DNA from: Turbatrix aceti | Lineage: Eukaryota > Nematoda > Chromadorea > Rhabditida > Panagrolaimidae | Assembly (NCBI GenBank): GCA_963969345.1 | Contig: OZ017768.1 | Location: 3,186,718 to 3,250,717 of the forward strand | Length of the DNA: 64,000 nt | Reading direction: 5' to 3' | Shown here: in pieces, positions 1 through 12,500 of the stretch | Numbering within the stretch: the stretch's first letter is position 1 | How the letters are laid out: each line of letters begins with the position of its first letter | The notes under the pieces: generated by a model | The model's input: the letters and a program-made list of their open reading frames with translations, nothing else | The model's database searches: none | What the model was told of the DNA's origin: nothing | Translations under genes and position numbers: made by a program

Positions 1-3000
1 GACGACTGATGTGAGATGTCCCCGGTCCCCGGTTTGGCGACAGACGGCCGAGATGGGATGGGGTGTTTTTTTACAGTCGGCAGGCAGCTGGCTGGAAAAC
101 TGCGCGTCAAAGCCAACAAAACTGCGCGTACGTACATACAACATATATGGCGAGGTCGGGTCACTACCCAGCTTGAGCTCAAGGACCACCCGTCTGGCGG
201 CTGACTTTAAAGCGCAAACCCGCTTTGCTTTTCCTTTTACCCTTTTTTGGACGATCACAGCCCAAAAAAAAGCTCAATTTGTTGTTACGTCAGCTCAGCT
301 GATCCAATGATGGATGGTGTCATACTCCGTCCGTGACCCGGTGGTGTATCCTTTAACTTCCTCGTTTTTTTGAGTTTTTGACCGACGGATTTGGGGTCTA
401 ATCTAATCCTCTTTACTTTACGTAGATTGCGGAAAAAACGTAGATTGATGAATTTCTTTTGTGAATTTGGGTGGATCCACTTTGTTAAAAAAAAATAATT
501 TTTTTTGCAAACGCAGACTTTTCGCGGAGCGAGCATACGCTGGAACGAGGGAACGAACGTCCAACAGGTGGGAGGATGGGATGGCGATGCATGCGCCCCT
601 GCAGATGAGGCTTTGTCCTTGCCTCGTCTCGCCTTCCGTCTCTCCCCCTCCCTCCCTCCTTCTTTCATCCATCGGGGTCAGAAGAACGAGTGACAGGTCA
701 TCGATCTGCCCTCTGCCCATTTTTCTGCAAACACAGTGTTTTTTTTTATTCATCCAACTAAATATTCAGCGGACCTTTTGTCTGGAGAGCAGCCTGAAGA
801 TGCATCCATCCATCCATCGATCTTCAGGCCTTAAGTTTTGCTGACTTTTTCGAGCACCTGCACCATAGTTATGGACGACGACGTCGGTTTTTAGGAAGCC
901 GCTGCGTTTAAACGGCTTCCGGGATGAATAGGATTTTTGTTTCATGTCCCGCGTGATTTTTTTGTGATTTTCTTTGTTGTTACTTGTCTCCGAGCAGGTG
1001 GTCAGTCAATCAACGGCTTTGTTTGATTTGAATGAATCAGAAAGCGGAATTCGTTTCGTTCGTTGATGACGTCGCAGATGCTCCTGCTGCTCGGCTGGGC
1101 ATGGTGTTAAAAAAAAAGTTGCATAGTATCACAGTTCTTTGTCGAGGCTCAATTTTGTAGATTCATCTTTCCGAGGACGTCGGTCGCGGAGCGGTGCCTC
1201 TTTTGTCTTTGTCCTCTTTTGCGTATGTAGATCGTTTCTTGTTTCTTGTTTCTTGACGACTGTTGCCGGTCTGCGCCCAACGTCCCGTTTTTTTTTAGGC
1301 TGAAATAGATCCATGTTTCAGTTTTTTTTGCTCACTTTTTTTTCTGTCAATTTTTTTTGCACTCGAATAAAAATTGACAGTTGTTCAGCGAGCCGTCGTC
1401 GATGGTTTTTTTCGTTTTGAGCACGTTTAACTAAGCAGGTAGATATGCCTAGGAGGGCTACTCGTTAGCCAAGCCGATAGGTAAGTACGTATCGATGATT
1501 ATTGCGCGAGAACGACACGGGTACCGCTGCTTGAACACCAACTCATCAGCTACGAGTGGTAGGTGATGGTTGGTGGTTTAAGTGGTTGTCGACAACGCAA
1601 TACTCAATATTTCAATGTTTTAACCGGAAATCGAAGAGAAAGGAAGTATCGGTGTTCGTTGTTCGTTTTTCGTTATCTTGCTCCGGCTCACATCAGAGGA
1701 ACAAACTTGCAGAGAGCCCACCACCCGCCCTAGGGACTAATTGTTGGTTTTTCACGGAGCGAAACAAGACAACGTAGTCGACGCGCAATTTACCTGACGC
1801 CTCTCGTCTTATGTTAGGTTCTTAACGACTCGGACTCAGACGCCAAAGATGCGCCTACACCTGGTCATGATCAGGTGAACAGGGACAGTATCATCGTTGT
1901 CGATGTTAGTGTCTTTGTCTGCCTTCCTGTGTTTTTTGTAAATCGAAGCCAGGGCCGGCCTCGGAATTATTTCCCAGGCCCCAGGGAAATAATTCCATGA
2001 ATTGACTGCTGCCTGCGCCTGCACGGACGCCAGCACAACAATCAACCACGTCGACATAATCATCGTGCCCCCATGAGCGCCGTATTACCTGTTTTTGCCC
2101 GGTGATCCTGCGTAATGACTGGGATGGCTGCCAGCCAGCCAGCACCAGCCACAACAGCCGGTGGTGGTGGTGTCTGGCAGGTTATCGGCCGGCGTGTTTG
2201 CGGTGGCTTAATTTGCAAATTTTTATGGTTTATGGCGTTTTTTTTGCGACACATAGATTTCTCTTTGATGCTGTACATATAATTATGTATTTTATCACAT
2301 CACCTCGCACCTGCCCCTGCTCCTGCTCCTGACCCAGACAGCTGCGTATTTCTATTCGATCTGAAGCCAGGCGTTGTTTGTTGATTTCACTAGGCTACAG
2401 ACGTCAGAAAAAAGTCTGTGGGAGTTGGTCGTCGTAATTCGTAATTCAATAACGGTCATAAAAAAACGCGTTTATTTTTTTTATTAATTTTTTTGTGAAT
2501 CGTAGTTTGTGAAACATACTTTGTTTAAATATTTGCCTCAAAAAAAGAAGCCCCGAGGCGAGGACCGGGGAGGTCATTCACGTAGCGTAACCGCTAGCCG
2601 CTAGAAAAATAGTCGAGCTTGTATAGATGTTGTTTGTCGAGGTAGATATTTATTTATTTGTCATTGCATCCATTCATCGCGCGAGATGTCAGTCAGCTAG
2701 CCTAGCTAGAAAGGTGGACGATGGACATTGGCCAGGCCGGACACCACGTTACATAGTACGTTGGCGTTGGTCTGGTCGATGTTCGTCTTCGTCTTCGTCT
2801 TCGTCGGACTGACCTCTCAATATTTTTTTGTTTTCTGCTTTCTGCCGACTCAGTCAGCGTGCGTGCGTGCGTGCGCTCTGCCCTGTTTGGGGCTTCCAAG
2901 TTGATTGCGGCGACGGGCAACGGTGGCAGCGGCAATAGTCGATCGTCAGTCATCATCGATCAATTCCATTTTTATTCTCTCACCTAACGTATGAAAACCT

Positions 3001-3580
3001 GAAACCTGATGTTTGTTTTGTTTTCCAAGCCCCTCTGCGCAGGACAGTGAAATGTGAAATGTGAAATGTTTTTGCGTAATTCACAGCAGTCAATTGAATT
3101 GAAATCCATCCCAGATAAGGATTACCGTTGAGCTTATCCGACGAGACAAAACAAACGAACGAACGAGCGTAGCGCGCACCCTACCCTGCCCCTAGGGCAC
3201 TTTCGATCAGGATCACAATCACCACCCCGGTTTACGTGAGTGAACTCCGTCCGGCTGCGGCGGCGGAGGAACGGGAACGGCGTAGATTTGACGCGAAATT
3301 AGTCGCTTTGGCGAGATATTTCCTTGATCAATGCAACACGCCTCCTCTCCTTCCTTTTTTCTATCTCTCGGATTGCATTACGATACATACGTACATAATA
3401 TTATTTTTGTTATCCCGTTAATTTTTTTTTTCTTTTTCTGTCGCGAAACAGTAAACGAAACAGAAAGTAGTTTGGTTTAATTGGTTTTCGCCGATTTGTT
3501 ACGCGTTCACTGACTGACCTATTTGTTGTACTACTCGTTACTCATATTTTGCCTCTTTTCTCACGATCCAGCCAGCCATC
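1..3580. other. 5' flank of gap-2, no gene seen
   Basis: No reading frame here shows family similarity or a convincing exon chain. The stretch holds short T-rich tracts, a (CTTCGT)n microsatellite near 2783-2806 and a perfect 13-bp inverted repeat (arms 1963-1975 and 1984-1996). It probably contains the promoter and 5' untranslated exons of gap-2, but no promoter element can be assigned by eye. Confidence 0.4.
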
Positions 3581-6500
3581 ATGCCACCAAACAACAATTC
3601 AAGGCCGATGCCTGTGATCGTCGACAACATCCTCGTGCCACCACCACCACCATCGTCGGCGGCGGCGGCGGCGGCGGCATCAGCGACACCGGCTTCTTCG
3701 TCGTCGTCGTCGTCGTCGCTTTCGCCGTCGACAACAGCTCCGTCGTCGACGGCTTCGTCGTCGAGGGCATCTTCGCCCTCACCGGTCACGTATCGTTCTG
3801 CCAAGTTTCGACCCGCTCTCGTTCGTGGAAGTCGGGTTTTTCGAATCAAGCGTCGCATGGTTGAATCCTGCGTGTTAGTTGTGGTTTTTTTCTGAAGTTA
3901 CAGGCGTTACAGGCTAAAATTTTCATTTACAAAAAAAATTTTATGAAAATTTTAGTATTTTGAGGCGCTAAAAAATTTTTTTTGAAAAACAAATTGGTAT
4001 TTGGCGCGGTAAAAAATTTTTGAGGAAACTTTGAGGTTTTGGGGACGCGAAATTTTTTTTTCAGGCAAAAAATTGAGATGTTGGGAACACTAAAAACGTT
4101 TTTAGTAAAAAAATTGTGATTCTGAAAACGCTAAAAATCAATTTTTGGAAAAATCTTAAATTTGAAAAAGTTAAAAAGAATTTCAGAAAAAATTTGAAGT
4201 TTGATGTTTTGCTTAAAATTTGATTTTTTTGAGAAAATTTGAAGTTTGAGAACGTAAAAAACGTTTGTCGAAAAAAATTGAGATTTCGAGAACGCTAAAA
4301 TAAATTTTTTTTTGTAAAAATTTGACCTTCATTTTTTGCTAAAATTTTTTTTTAGAAAATTTGAAGTTTGGGGAATGCAAAAAATTAATTTTTTGGAAAA
4401 ATTTGAAAATATAAACGTCCAAAACGCGGAAGAGCCTGGGAATGAACGCCCAGGAGGATCTGTCAACGCCCCCAAGGTTTTTTACGTCCCAGGTGCCATC
4501 CTGCCCTTGGGTGCTGGGAAACAAAGCTCTCCCGCTGCGCTCGCGCCTGCAAGCAATCGTCGACCCCCTCCCCCGCGCCGGCGCTGTCATCCAGGCACTA
4601 CTAGCACATCTTTTTTCCCCACATTCTGCGCAGACTAAACTTGACTTGCATTGTTGCCTTTCTTTTTCAGTCCTGATCTCAATCAATCACAAGAAAACCT
4701 CTACTACGGCACTTCCGGTGTCGTAAAAACATCGTCTGTCTTCTACGATCCCCGAAATTCACGAATTACCGTGAGTGCTCATCCCTCGATCGTAGCTTCT
4801 TCGTCGCCGTCTTCGTCGTCACCGACGACGTCTTCGTTCACTGCTGCTGCTGTCCCGGGGGACAGGAAGGCTTTTTTGAGGTCCTCTCGGTCGCATGAAA
4901 GTCTCCTAAGCAGCACGGGGACTAATCACTACGCTGCTCCGTCGACGACCCACGCCCACGATCTTGGTACGTTTTTTTGCTAGCATTTTTTTATTGGTTT
5001 AGCTAAATTTTAAAATTTTAGGTAATAATTTTTTTTTATCAAAAAAACATTTTTTTTACAAAAATTAATTTTTTGTTCAAAATTTGAACGTCTGGAGAAC
5101 GCAGAAAATTTTTTAGGAAAAAAATTTAGGATTGATGGACGCAAATTTTTTTTGGAGAAATTAATAGATAAAATATAATTTTTTTATTGAAAATTTTTTT
5201 AGGAATTTTTGATGTTTTTGAAACGCAGGAAAATTTTTTATGTGGGACGCAAAATTTTTTTTTTTGGAAAAATTAAGATTTGGGTGACGCAATTTTTTTG
5301 TTGAGGAAAAATAAAAATAATACATTTTTTTAGCTTCACCCAACACGGTGTTACATCCCGTGCATCCATCGGTACTGAACGTACCGAACTGCTTCAAGGT
5401 GGCCAATACGTACTACGCGTGCAGCTCGGCTCAGGAATACGCTCGGTGGATTGAAAAGTGAGTTTTTGAATTTGAATTTGAATTTGAATTTCAAATTTTT
5501 TTTCTCTAATGTATTTATTTATTTATTTGTCCGCGGGTCTTTTCCTGTCCTGTGATGTCGATTCGGCTCGGCGGGGATTTGCATGTTTGCGTGTTGCTCT
5601 CTTCATGGTAGCCTCCGTCGTCGCCTACGATCGACGTCAATTCGTGATCATCAGGCGCCCCAACTTTCCAACGTTCGCATTAGTATTCCATAAATTGATG
5701 CTGCTGGATCGTTTCGTTCGTTTGTTCGTTCCTCCTCTCTTTGATGTGATCCCCTTCTTGCTCCGCTTCTGTCATGCAACGCAACGGAATATGGTTGGTG
5801 GGTTTTTGCGACAACCGACGACGACGATGATACGCGGACGATTTTTGCAGCGACAGTCAGTCAAGTCAGCAAAGCGTATTACTTTAGTAATAATCGTCGG
5901 AACCGTATTATCAGTGTCCTCCGAGTCTGAGCGCGCGCTGCGGCTGCGGCTGTGGGTGATGATGATCTTTTCCCGGGGAAAGTGCTACCGATTTTGACTG
6001 CGGCTCCCATTCCAATTCCCTGCGATTAGCATTTTTTATCAAATCACATCAACACGACCAACTGGCGGTTGTGTATGATAGTAAATATTTATATATAATA
6101 TTTTTCTCACATCAGCTACCAATTTCCATTCATTCAATTTTTATGCCGGTGGCGGTGACGGCAGCGGCGGCAGAGGTGTTTGTTTGTTTGTGGTTGTTGT
6201 TATCGCGGCTGCAACTGCTGGCTGTCGAGTCTGTGCATGGTTTTACAACTTCCAGGAAGCTCTGCTCTAGTATTTGCAACAGATGTGCCATCGTGCCATG
6301 TGCCTTCCTCCCCCCCCCCCGATCTCCTCGATTTACGATTTGGCCAATGAGAATTGATTGGACTCATTTAGTTTCATTTTGTTTTCCCTTCCGCAGACGC
6401 AGTTCCACCACTCGACGACATCGGTACCGACGATGATGATCGGCGTAGCGTACCAGACGTCGACGTTGTAGATAAATAATTGAGTCCATGCGGACGGCAT

Positions 6501-9500
6501 ACATGTGTATCCTGATGGGGTGGTTTTGGTTCATTTCATTTCCTCCGCCGCCGCGCTCGTAGCTAGCTCATTAGACTGACCGGACCGGACCGGGGTGACC
6601 GCTGCCATACAAGGACCATGGTCCACGCAGTGTTTCATTTGTTCGCCGTTCGCTGACATGAATCAAAAGTCGAACGAACCAGTCATGGCAGGAAATGGCG
6701 CGCGCGTTCATTCCACATTCAGTTCCGTTCCCAGTGAACTTGCCTGAACGCCGTCGTTTTTTTTCTTATGTTAGTGACGGTTGCGCAGAGCGACAGCCGT
6801 TTGCTTATTTTTTTTGTTTTTGTGCCATGGCACCCCATTCCATCGCAGCAGCATTCTTCGGCGATTGATTGATGGCGGCGTATTTTTTGACTGTCTGCGA
6901 GTCTTTTTTACTATTTTTTGTTCACAGACTGTTTTTTTATTCTAAATCGCGCGGCTGGACTCAGAAATCTGGGATTGGATCGTTTTTGCTTTCACATAAG
7001 CAAAACTATCGCCCAGCCTACCCCATTCCTTCTTATATACATCCGGGTTTGAAACTTTTTTACCCTTCGTCGAAAACTTATTTGATCGTTTGTATCGTCG
7101 AAATCGCCAGATGACAGTTGAAACGAAATCCACAGGGGATCTTTTTGAATTTGAATTTCATATCGTCATTTTGTGTTAGTTAGTACATATTTTGCTACCT
7201 GACTGACTGCATGTTGAATTTTCACATCAGTCAGTCAGTCGGTCGACCTGACTAAAGGTGCGTGTTTTTGTGCGTCGATCGATGATGGTGATGATGCCAA
7301 CGCCTTTCCTTGCTTGATCGGCGCAACATTCACTCACCCAGTCAATCGGTGGTCAGTCAGTCAATTATGAATTTGGAGTGAATTTGTTCCAATTTTATGT
7401 GGCGCCCGGTCACACCTGTAGAGTACCACCTGTCTTCTTTTCTGTAGGCGCGCGTGAATGATTGAAGGAAGGAAGAAGGCAGTGAGCGTGTCGAAATGAC
7501 TTTATATAACCTGGAAGACATTTTGACGGGAGCTTTGCTTTGCTTCGTTTTCTTCTCCCGTTATCCTTGTGGCGTAGCGCTATTTTGATCTATCTCATCA
7601 TCCGGAAAGGCCGTTCTGGATTGGATTGGATTGACTGAGCTGAATGATGAATAATAATATTTAATTACAAATGTTTAGTTCAGTCTTCAAGATGGACCAG
7701 GGAGGGCTCTTTGTCTATTTTTAGTCGACGAGCGGTAGTCAGAGTCACCTGGAGTTTTTTGGTCGGTGGCTGGTAGTCTCCATCGACCAGGTAACAGACA
7801 TCGCTTGTTTTTCCATGAAAGATGAAATTTGAGGGTTTCGCGCAACCCATCTTTTCTCTCCCCTCTGCCTCACCTGGAATCAATCCCCTCCTTCTTTTTT
7901 TTGGACTCGCACTCACCGACTCACCAGTAGTAGGACATCTCGTGAGAAATAAACTCGAGTCGTTTTTGGGGAGGATGATGTTTGTATAGGTGAACCACCC
8001 CCCTCTTCGGCTTTTATTGCTTTTCGCTTGCTTTTTCAATGACTTTTATTTTATTTTATTTTATTTTATTTTTCTCTTCGTAGCAACGTTTCTGATGTTG
8101 ATGCTTCGGGTGAAATTGAGGCGCGTGTGGGGATTGTTTGTTCTTTCTTTCTCGCAGCCCACACGCAGAAATAAATACAGCACCTTATCAAGCACTTGCT
8201 GGCTGGTAGAGACTGACCGTTAGCTGGTTGGTGTGTCTAAAAACAGCAGTTCCAGGCTAGATGGGATAGGATACGATGCGCAACACCGGGCCAAAATAGA
8301 GGAAGTCAATCTGCCAACCAGCTGGCACCCATAATCGTAGAACCCGCGCGTTAGGGGGATTTGATGTGACTCCTCGCTGCGCAAATGACCCTCCACGACC
8401 GACCCCTGCTTGCTTGCATCCAATCCAGGCGGCCTTGTTATGCCCAAAAAACCCCCAAAAATCGCAGGATGAAGGCGGAAGGGATTTATCCTGCCGGCTC
8501 TTTGATTGCCCATTTCGAGGAGGTAGGACGGCCGCGGCGGCGGTGCAGCGCAGTTATCGTCGATGTACATAGATACATAGCTCCCACTTATGTATGTATT
8601 TCTCTGATGTGAGGAGCGCGAGCGCAGGTAGGGTGTATTTTTGTTTTTGCACCCGGGAGGAAAAGGGAGAGGAGAAGAGGCTTTGTTTACGTCGTCCCTG
8701 AGCCACCCAAGGCCACCCCTCCACCTCGTCGTATTGCGGTTGGTGCTGTCTGACCATCCAACAGACCACAACCACCTGGTCAAACTCATGTCACTCGCAA
8801 ATTCACGGTTTTTGCTATGGAATATGATTGTTTTGGCCTCATTGCAAAAACAATGTTCGAGCGCACGCACAAATTACATACGCCATCCTCGGTGGTCTGG
8901 TTGTCGATCGTCCTCCTCCGATTGCGCTCATTTTGTTGTTCTGTTTCTCTGGGCCTGCCCCTGGCCGCGGCCGCGGACGAGGAGACGAAACGAAACCCTC
9001 TCCTCCTTTTTCTGGGGTCCGTGACCTCATTGATCATGATTACTTCTTTTCTAAAAATAAATAAATATCTTTTTTTATTTCCCTTCCTTTCCTCTGTCTC
9101 CGAGGGTGTCGTAAAATTCGCTGCGTGCTCATCTCTGCAATTTTCGGAGTCTTTGAGACGCTGTTGACGCCTGCCTGCCTGCTTTCACGCGGCCGCGTGC
9201 GAGTCGGATTAGGTTGGCGCTTGCAGCCACCGAAGCGAACGATTAATTCGCTCCAGCCCCTATGAGCAACTTGAGTTTAGTTTTTCTGGAGTGGGTGGGG
9301 TGTATTTCGCTGGGCTTGACTTTCACTCCCTTTTCTGGATGCATTGGGGCCCTGGGCGGATGGGATGCATCCCCGGTTGCCTGAGGAAGTGTGTATGGGG
9401 TGGCGATGACCGCTAAGTGGATTACCTTGTTCCTTACTTGGCTTGGTTGTCTTTGGAAGACAACCAAGCCTGTTGTGTGCTAATAATTGCTGGGCTCCTT

Positions 9501-12500
9501 TTTATGCGGATTCGAAGACGGCGGACAGGCGGAGCGTTTGCAGACAGACAATGAGGACCACTCGGCCGCCGCGGCGGCATTCTGACGTCTTTTTTCGTGC
9601 TTTTGTTCGTTCCTTCGTTCACCGGTGTTGTTGGGGGCTTCCATGTTGGTTTTTGTTTGACTTATGACAGATTGTTGAAAAAATAATTGCAATGGTGGAC
9701 ACGATTGACTCGTTTTTTTTTTGCGTTGAATTTTACGAACTAAATTTTTTTTTCTCAGTTGACAACTTTTTTCAAGTTTTTTATTTTTTCAGCGTCCGTC
9801 GGGTAACAATGCCAGATCGAGACAAAAAGCGACGAACCGAGTACAGCATCGAGATATGGATCCTCGAAGCCAAGGGAATCCCGACGAAGCGCAAGTACTT
9901 CTGCGAGCTTTGCCTCGGAAAGACTCTCTACGCGAGGACGAGTGGAAAGCCCAAGGAGAATGATATCTGCTTCTGGGGTGAACACTACTTATTTGAGTGA
10001 GTTTCATCGAAAAAAATATTTTTTCATCATTTTGTGACAAATTAGATTACACTGTCCCATTTCAGTGATATCCCAGCGATCAAAGACATCTGCGTGAACC
10101 TCTACCGCGACCCGGATCCAAAAAAGAAGAAAGAGCGATCGTCTCTCGTCGGATACGTTCAAATCGACATTGAGAAGCTCATCGCGAGACAACCTGTCGA
10201 AGACTGGTGAGTTTCTAACTCCACTTGATAATTTAAAAATGGCCTAAATGGGATTTCCGGGTGTTTTGTTATTCCACAAAAAAAATAAGCAGGAAAAAAA
10301 TTTCAAGCGCCAAACAAGAAATTATTTAAGAAATTAGCCGATCATTGTTAAACCGGATCTTTTACGCAATTTGCATCCAAAATCAGTGCGTAATGTGTTT
10401 TCGTACAACAAACAACCAACAAAATGATCAGAGTGGTTTTTTTTTCTGGGGACCAATCGGGCGTCGTCTTTGTCAGAATCTTGACCACGTGGGGGCACCT
10501 GTTTTTGATTTGATTATCGGTCTGGGCTGGCAAATTTGATAATCGGTGGTCGCGTCTGGTAAGTGGTTCGTTGTTCGTTGTTCCGCGGGCGGGGGGGGGG
10601 GACCACATTCGGCCTGGCGCCGTCACAAAAGACGGAAGCGCGAAATTACATAAATAAAATTTTCAAAGGTTGGGGAGAGGTGAAAAGTTTGTCAGCAGAT
10701 TGCCGGCACCTGTGCCTATTATCTTTCTGCTTCCGGTTCCGGTTGACTCTATGATCTGAGTTTTCACATCATATTTTGTTAATTTAGTTTCAGTCTGGTT
10801 CAGTGACACGTTCTGGAGTTAATATAATTTTTTTTTTCAAATTTTCCGGATGCTTAAAAAACATTTTTTGACACTTTCAAGTTGCAAAAAAAAAATTCTG
10901 TTGCTCTTTTTTTTGTCAAGAACCCTTACATAGGAGCGTTTTGTTCATTTCACGCTTTTTGGAGACCTTGCACGGCCGTTGACCATGAATGGCGGCGTCC
11001 GACGGTCGACGGCTGCTGCTCCTTTTCAATTTTTGGTGTTCCCTGATTGAAGTGCATTAGCGCGGAGATCGTCGGAGACTCGTCGACTGACTTGTGTGAG
11101 CGGGACCCTCCGGCATGATTTGATTTTGTCTTGGTCGTCGGTCGGTAGCCGTCTGCCAGCCTGCGGTTGTAGTGGTTCCTCGGGATTTGTGATTTGAAAA
11201 ATGAGTTTTGTGTCATGGTTATTTTATGAATTTAAATTCATATTTATAATGGTCACATTAGACACCAGACACGGGCAAACAAGTTGTTCTCACACCTTTT
11301 TTTCTGGTTTTTGCGAGAGAAAAAAAAATATTTTTTCGATGCTGGCTTCCGTTTGTCTCGTCGGAGAATCGTGAAGCGTGGCACTACCGTTGTTTTATGT
11401 ATATTTCTATTCTACGGTCGGGGCATCTTTGATCTTGATGGCCCTGTGGCCGCCTCGTTAAACCTAACCAAACTGCCACCGGATGTCGTTACAAGGCGGG
11501 TTTTTTTTTTATTGTCCACCGGCAACAACGGGCACTTTTTGACTGTTGATTTTGGTTAACGACTCTCTTGGACCATTTGCTGATTTGATTTGATTTGATT
11601 TGTGGCTTGTACCGACCGACCGTACCAGCAACAAATGGGGGCGAACAAAAAAAACGGAATGCACATTCATAGTTCAGTCGTCACTTTTTTTCTTTGGAGT
11701 CAGGTGCCTCGTCTCGCCTCGACTGACTCCCTCCGTCGCGGGATATGTATTTATCCCTCGTCCCTCTTTTATCCAAAAACGGGAAAGGAAAGACCTCGGC
11801 ATGATCTGGTCATCAATTGATTTACGATTTAAATATTTATTTACGACTTGGATTTGTTTATTCAGATGAGGCACGGGTAGGCGCAGGCGCAGACGCAGAC
11901 GCCATCAGCAATTTACTCGGGTTCGGAGGCAGATGACTGACCTGGGGATGACTGCCACTGCCTTCCTAGATGGTGTACCCTCCCTCCCTCCATCCTCCCC
12001 TGACGGAAGGAAGGGACGAAACGACAACGACACAACCGGAGGAGATTAGGGATTACGAGGTTTTGGGTCGACGCGCGCAGGCAAACGATTGAAAACGATC
12101 AAGTTGAGGTCGATTCGCGGTTGTTGTCGGCGGGCGGCATCTTTTCGAACTTGGCTCATCATTTTTCTGCACTTGGATTGAATCCGGTTCAATGCTCAGA
12201 GTTTGTTTCCGCGCGTGTTTGGACACTGAAAACTTGATTTGTTCGGTTTACAAAGTCAAAAGTTTCTTCATTTTGCGAAACAAAGTGAGAAACTTTTTTG
12301 TTTGTGTTATCACGTGGCGTCTGGACATCATTTGAAGTCCTTTTTAGCGCACGTTTTTGTCGCACACGTTCCGTATAATTCCGCGCGTTTTACCCCAGAA
12401 AAATTCCCATTTGTTCGTTCAGAACCCGCGATGCGCAGACACCGGAAGGTGACAGCAGTCGACATCCCATCGACCGCATGCTGTCCTGGGCACTTCCTAG

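Noticed and set aside
3538..3858. Asp/Ala-rich frame antisense to gap-2 exon 1
   Set aside because: Reverse reading of GCG/TCG triplet repeats that encode the Ala/Ser tracts of exon 1.
8220..8870. 216-codon open frame on the minus strand inside gap-2 intron 3
   Set aside because: No family similarity, no acceptor or donor giving a plausible exon chain, and composition like the surrounding intron.
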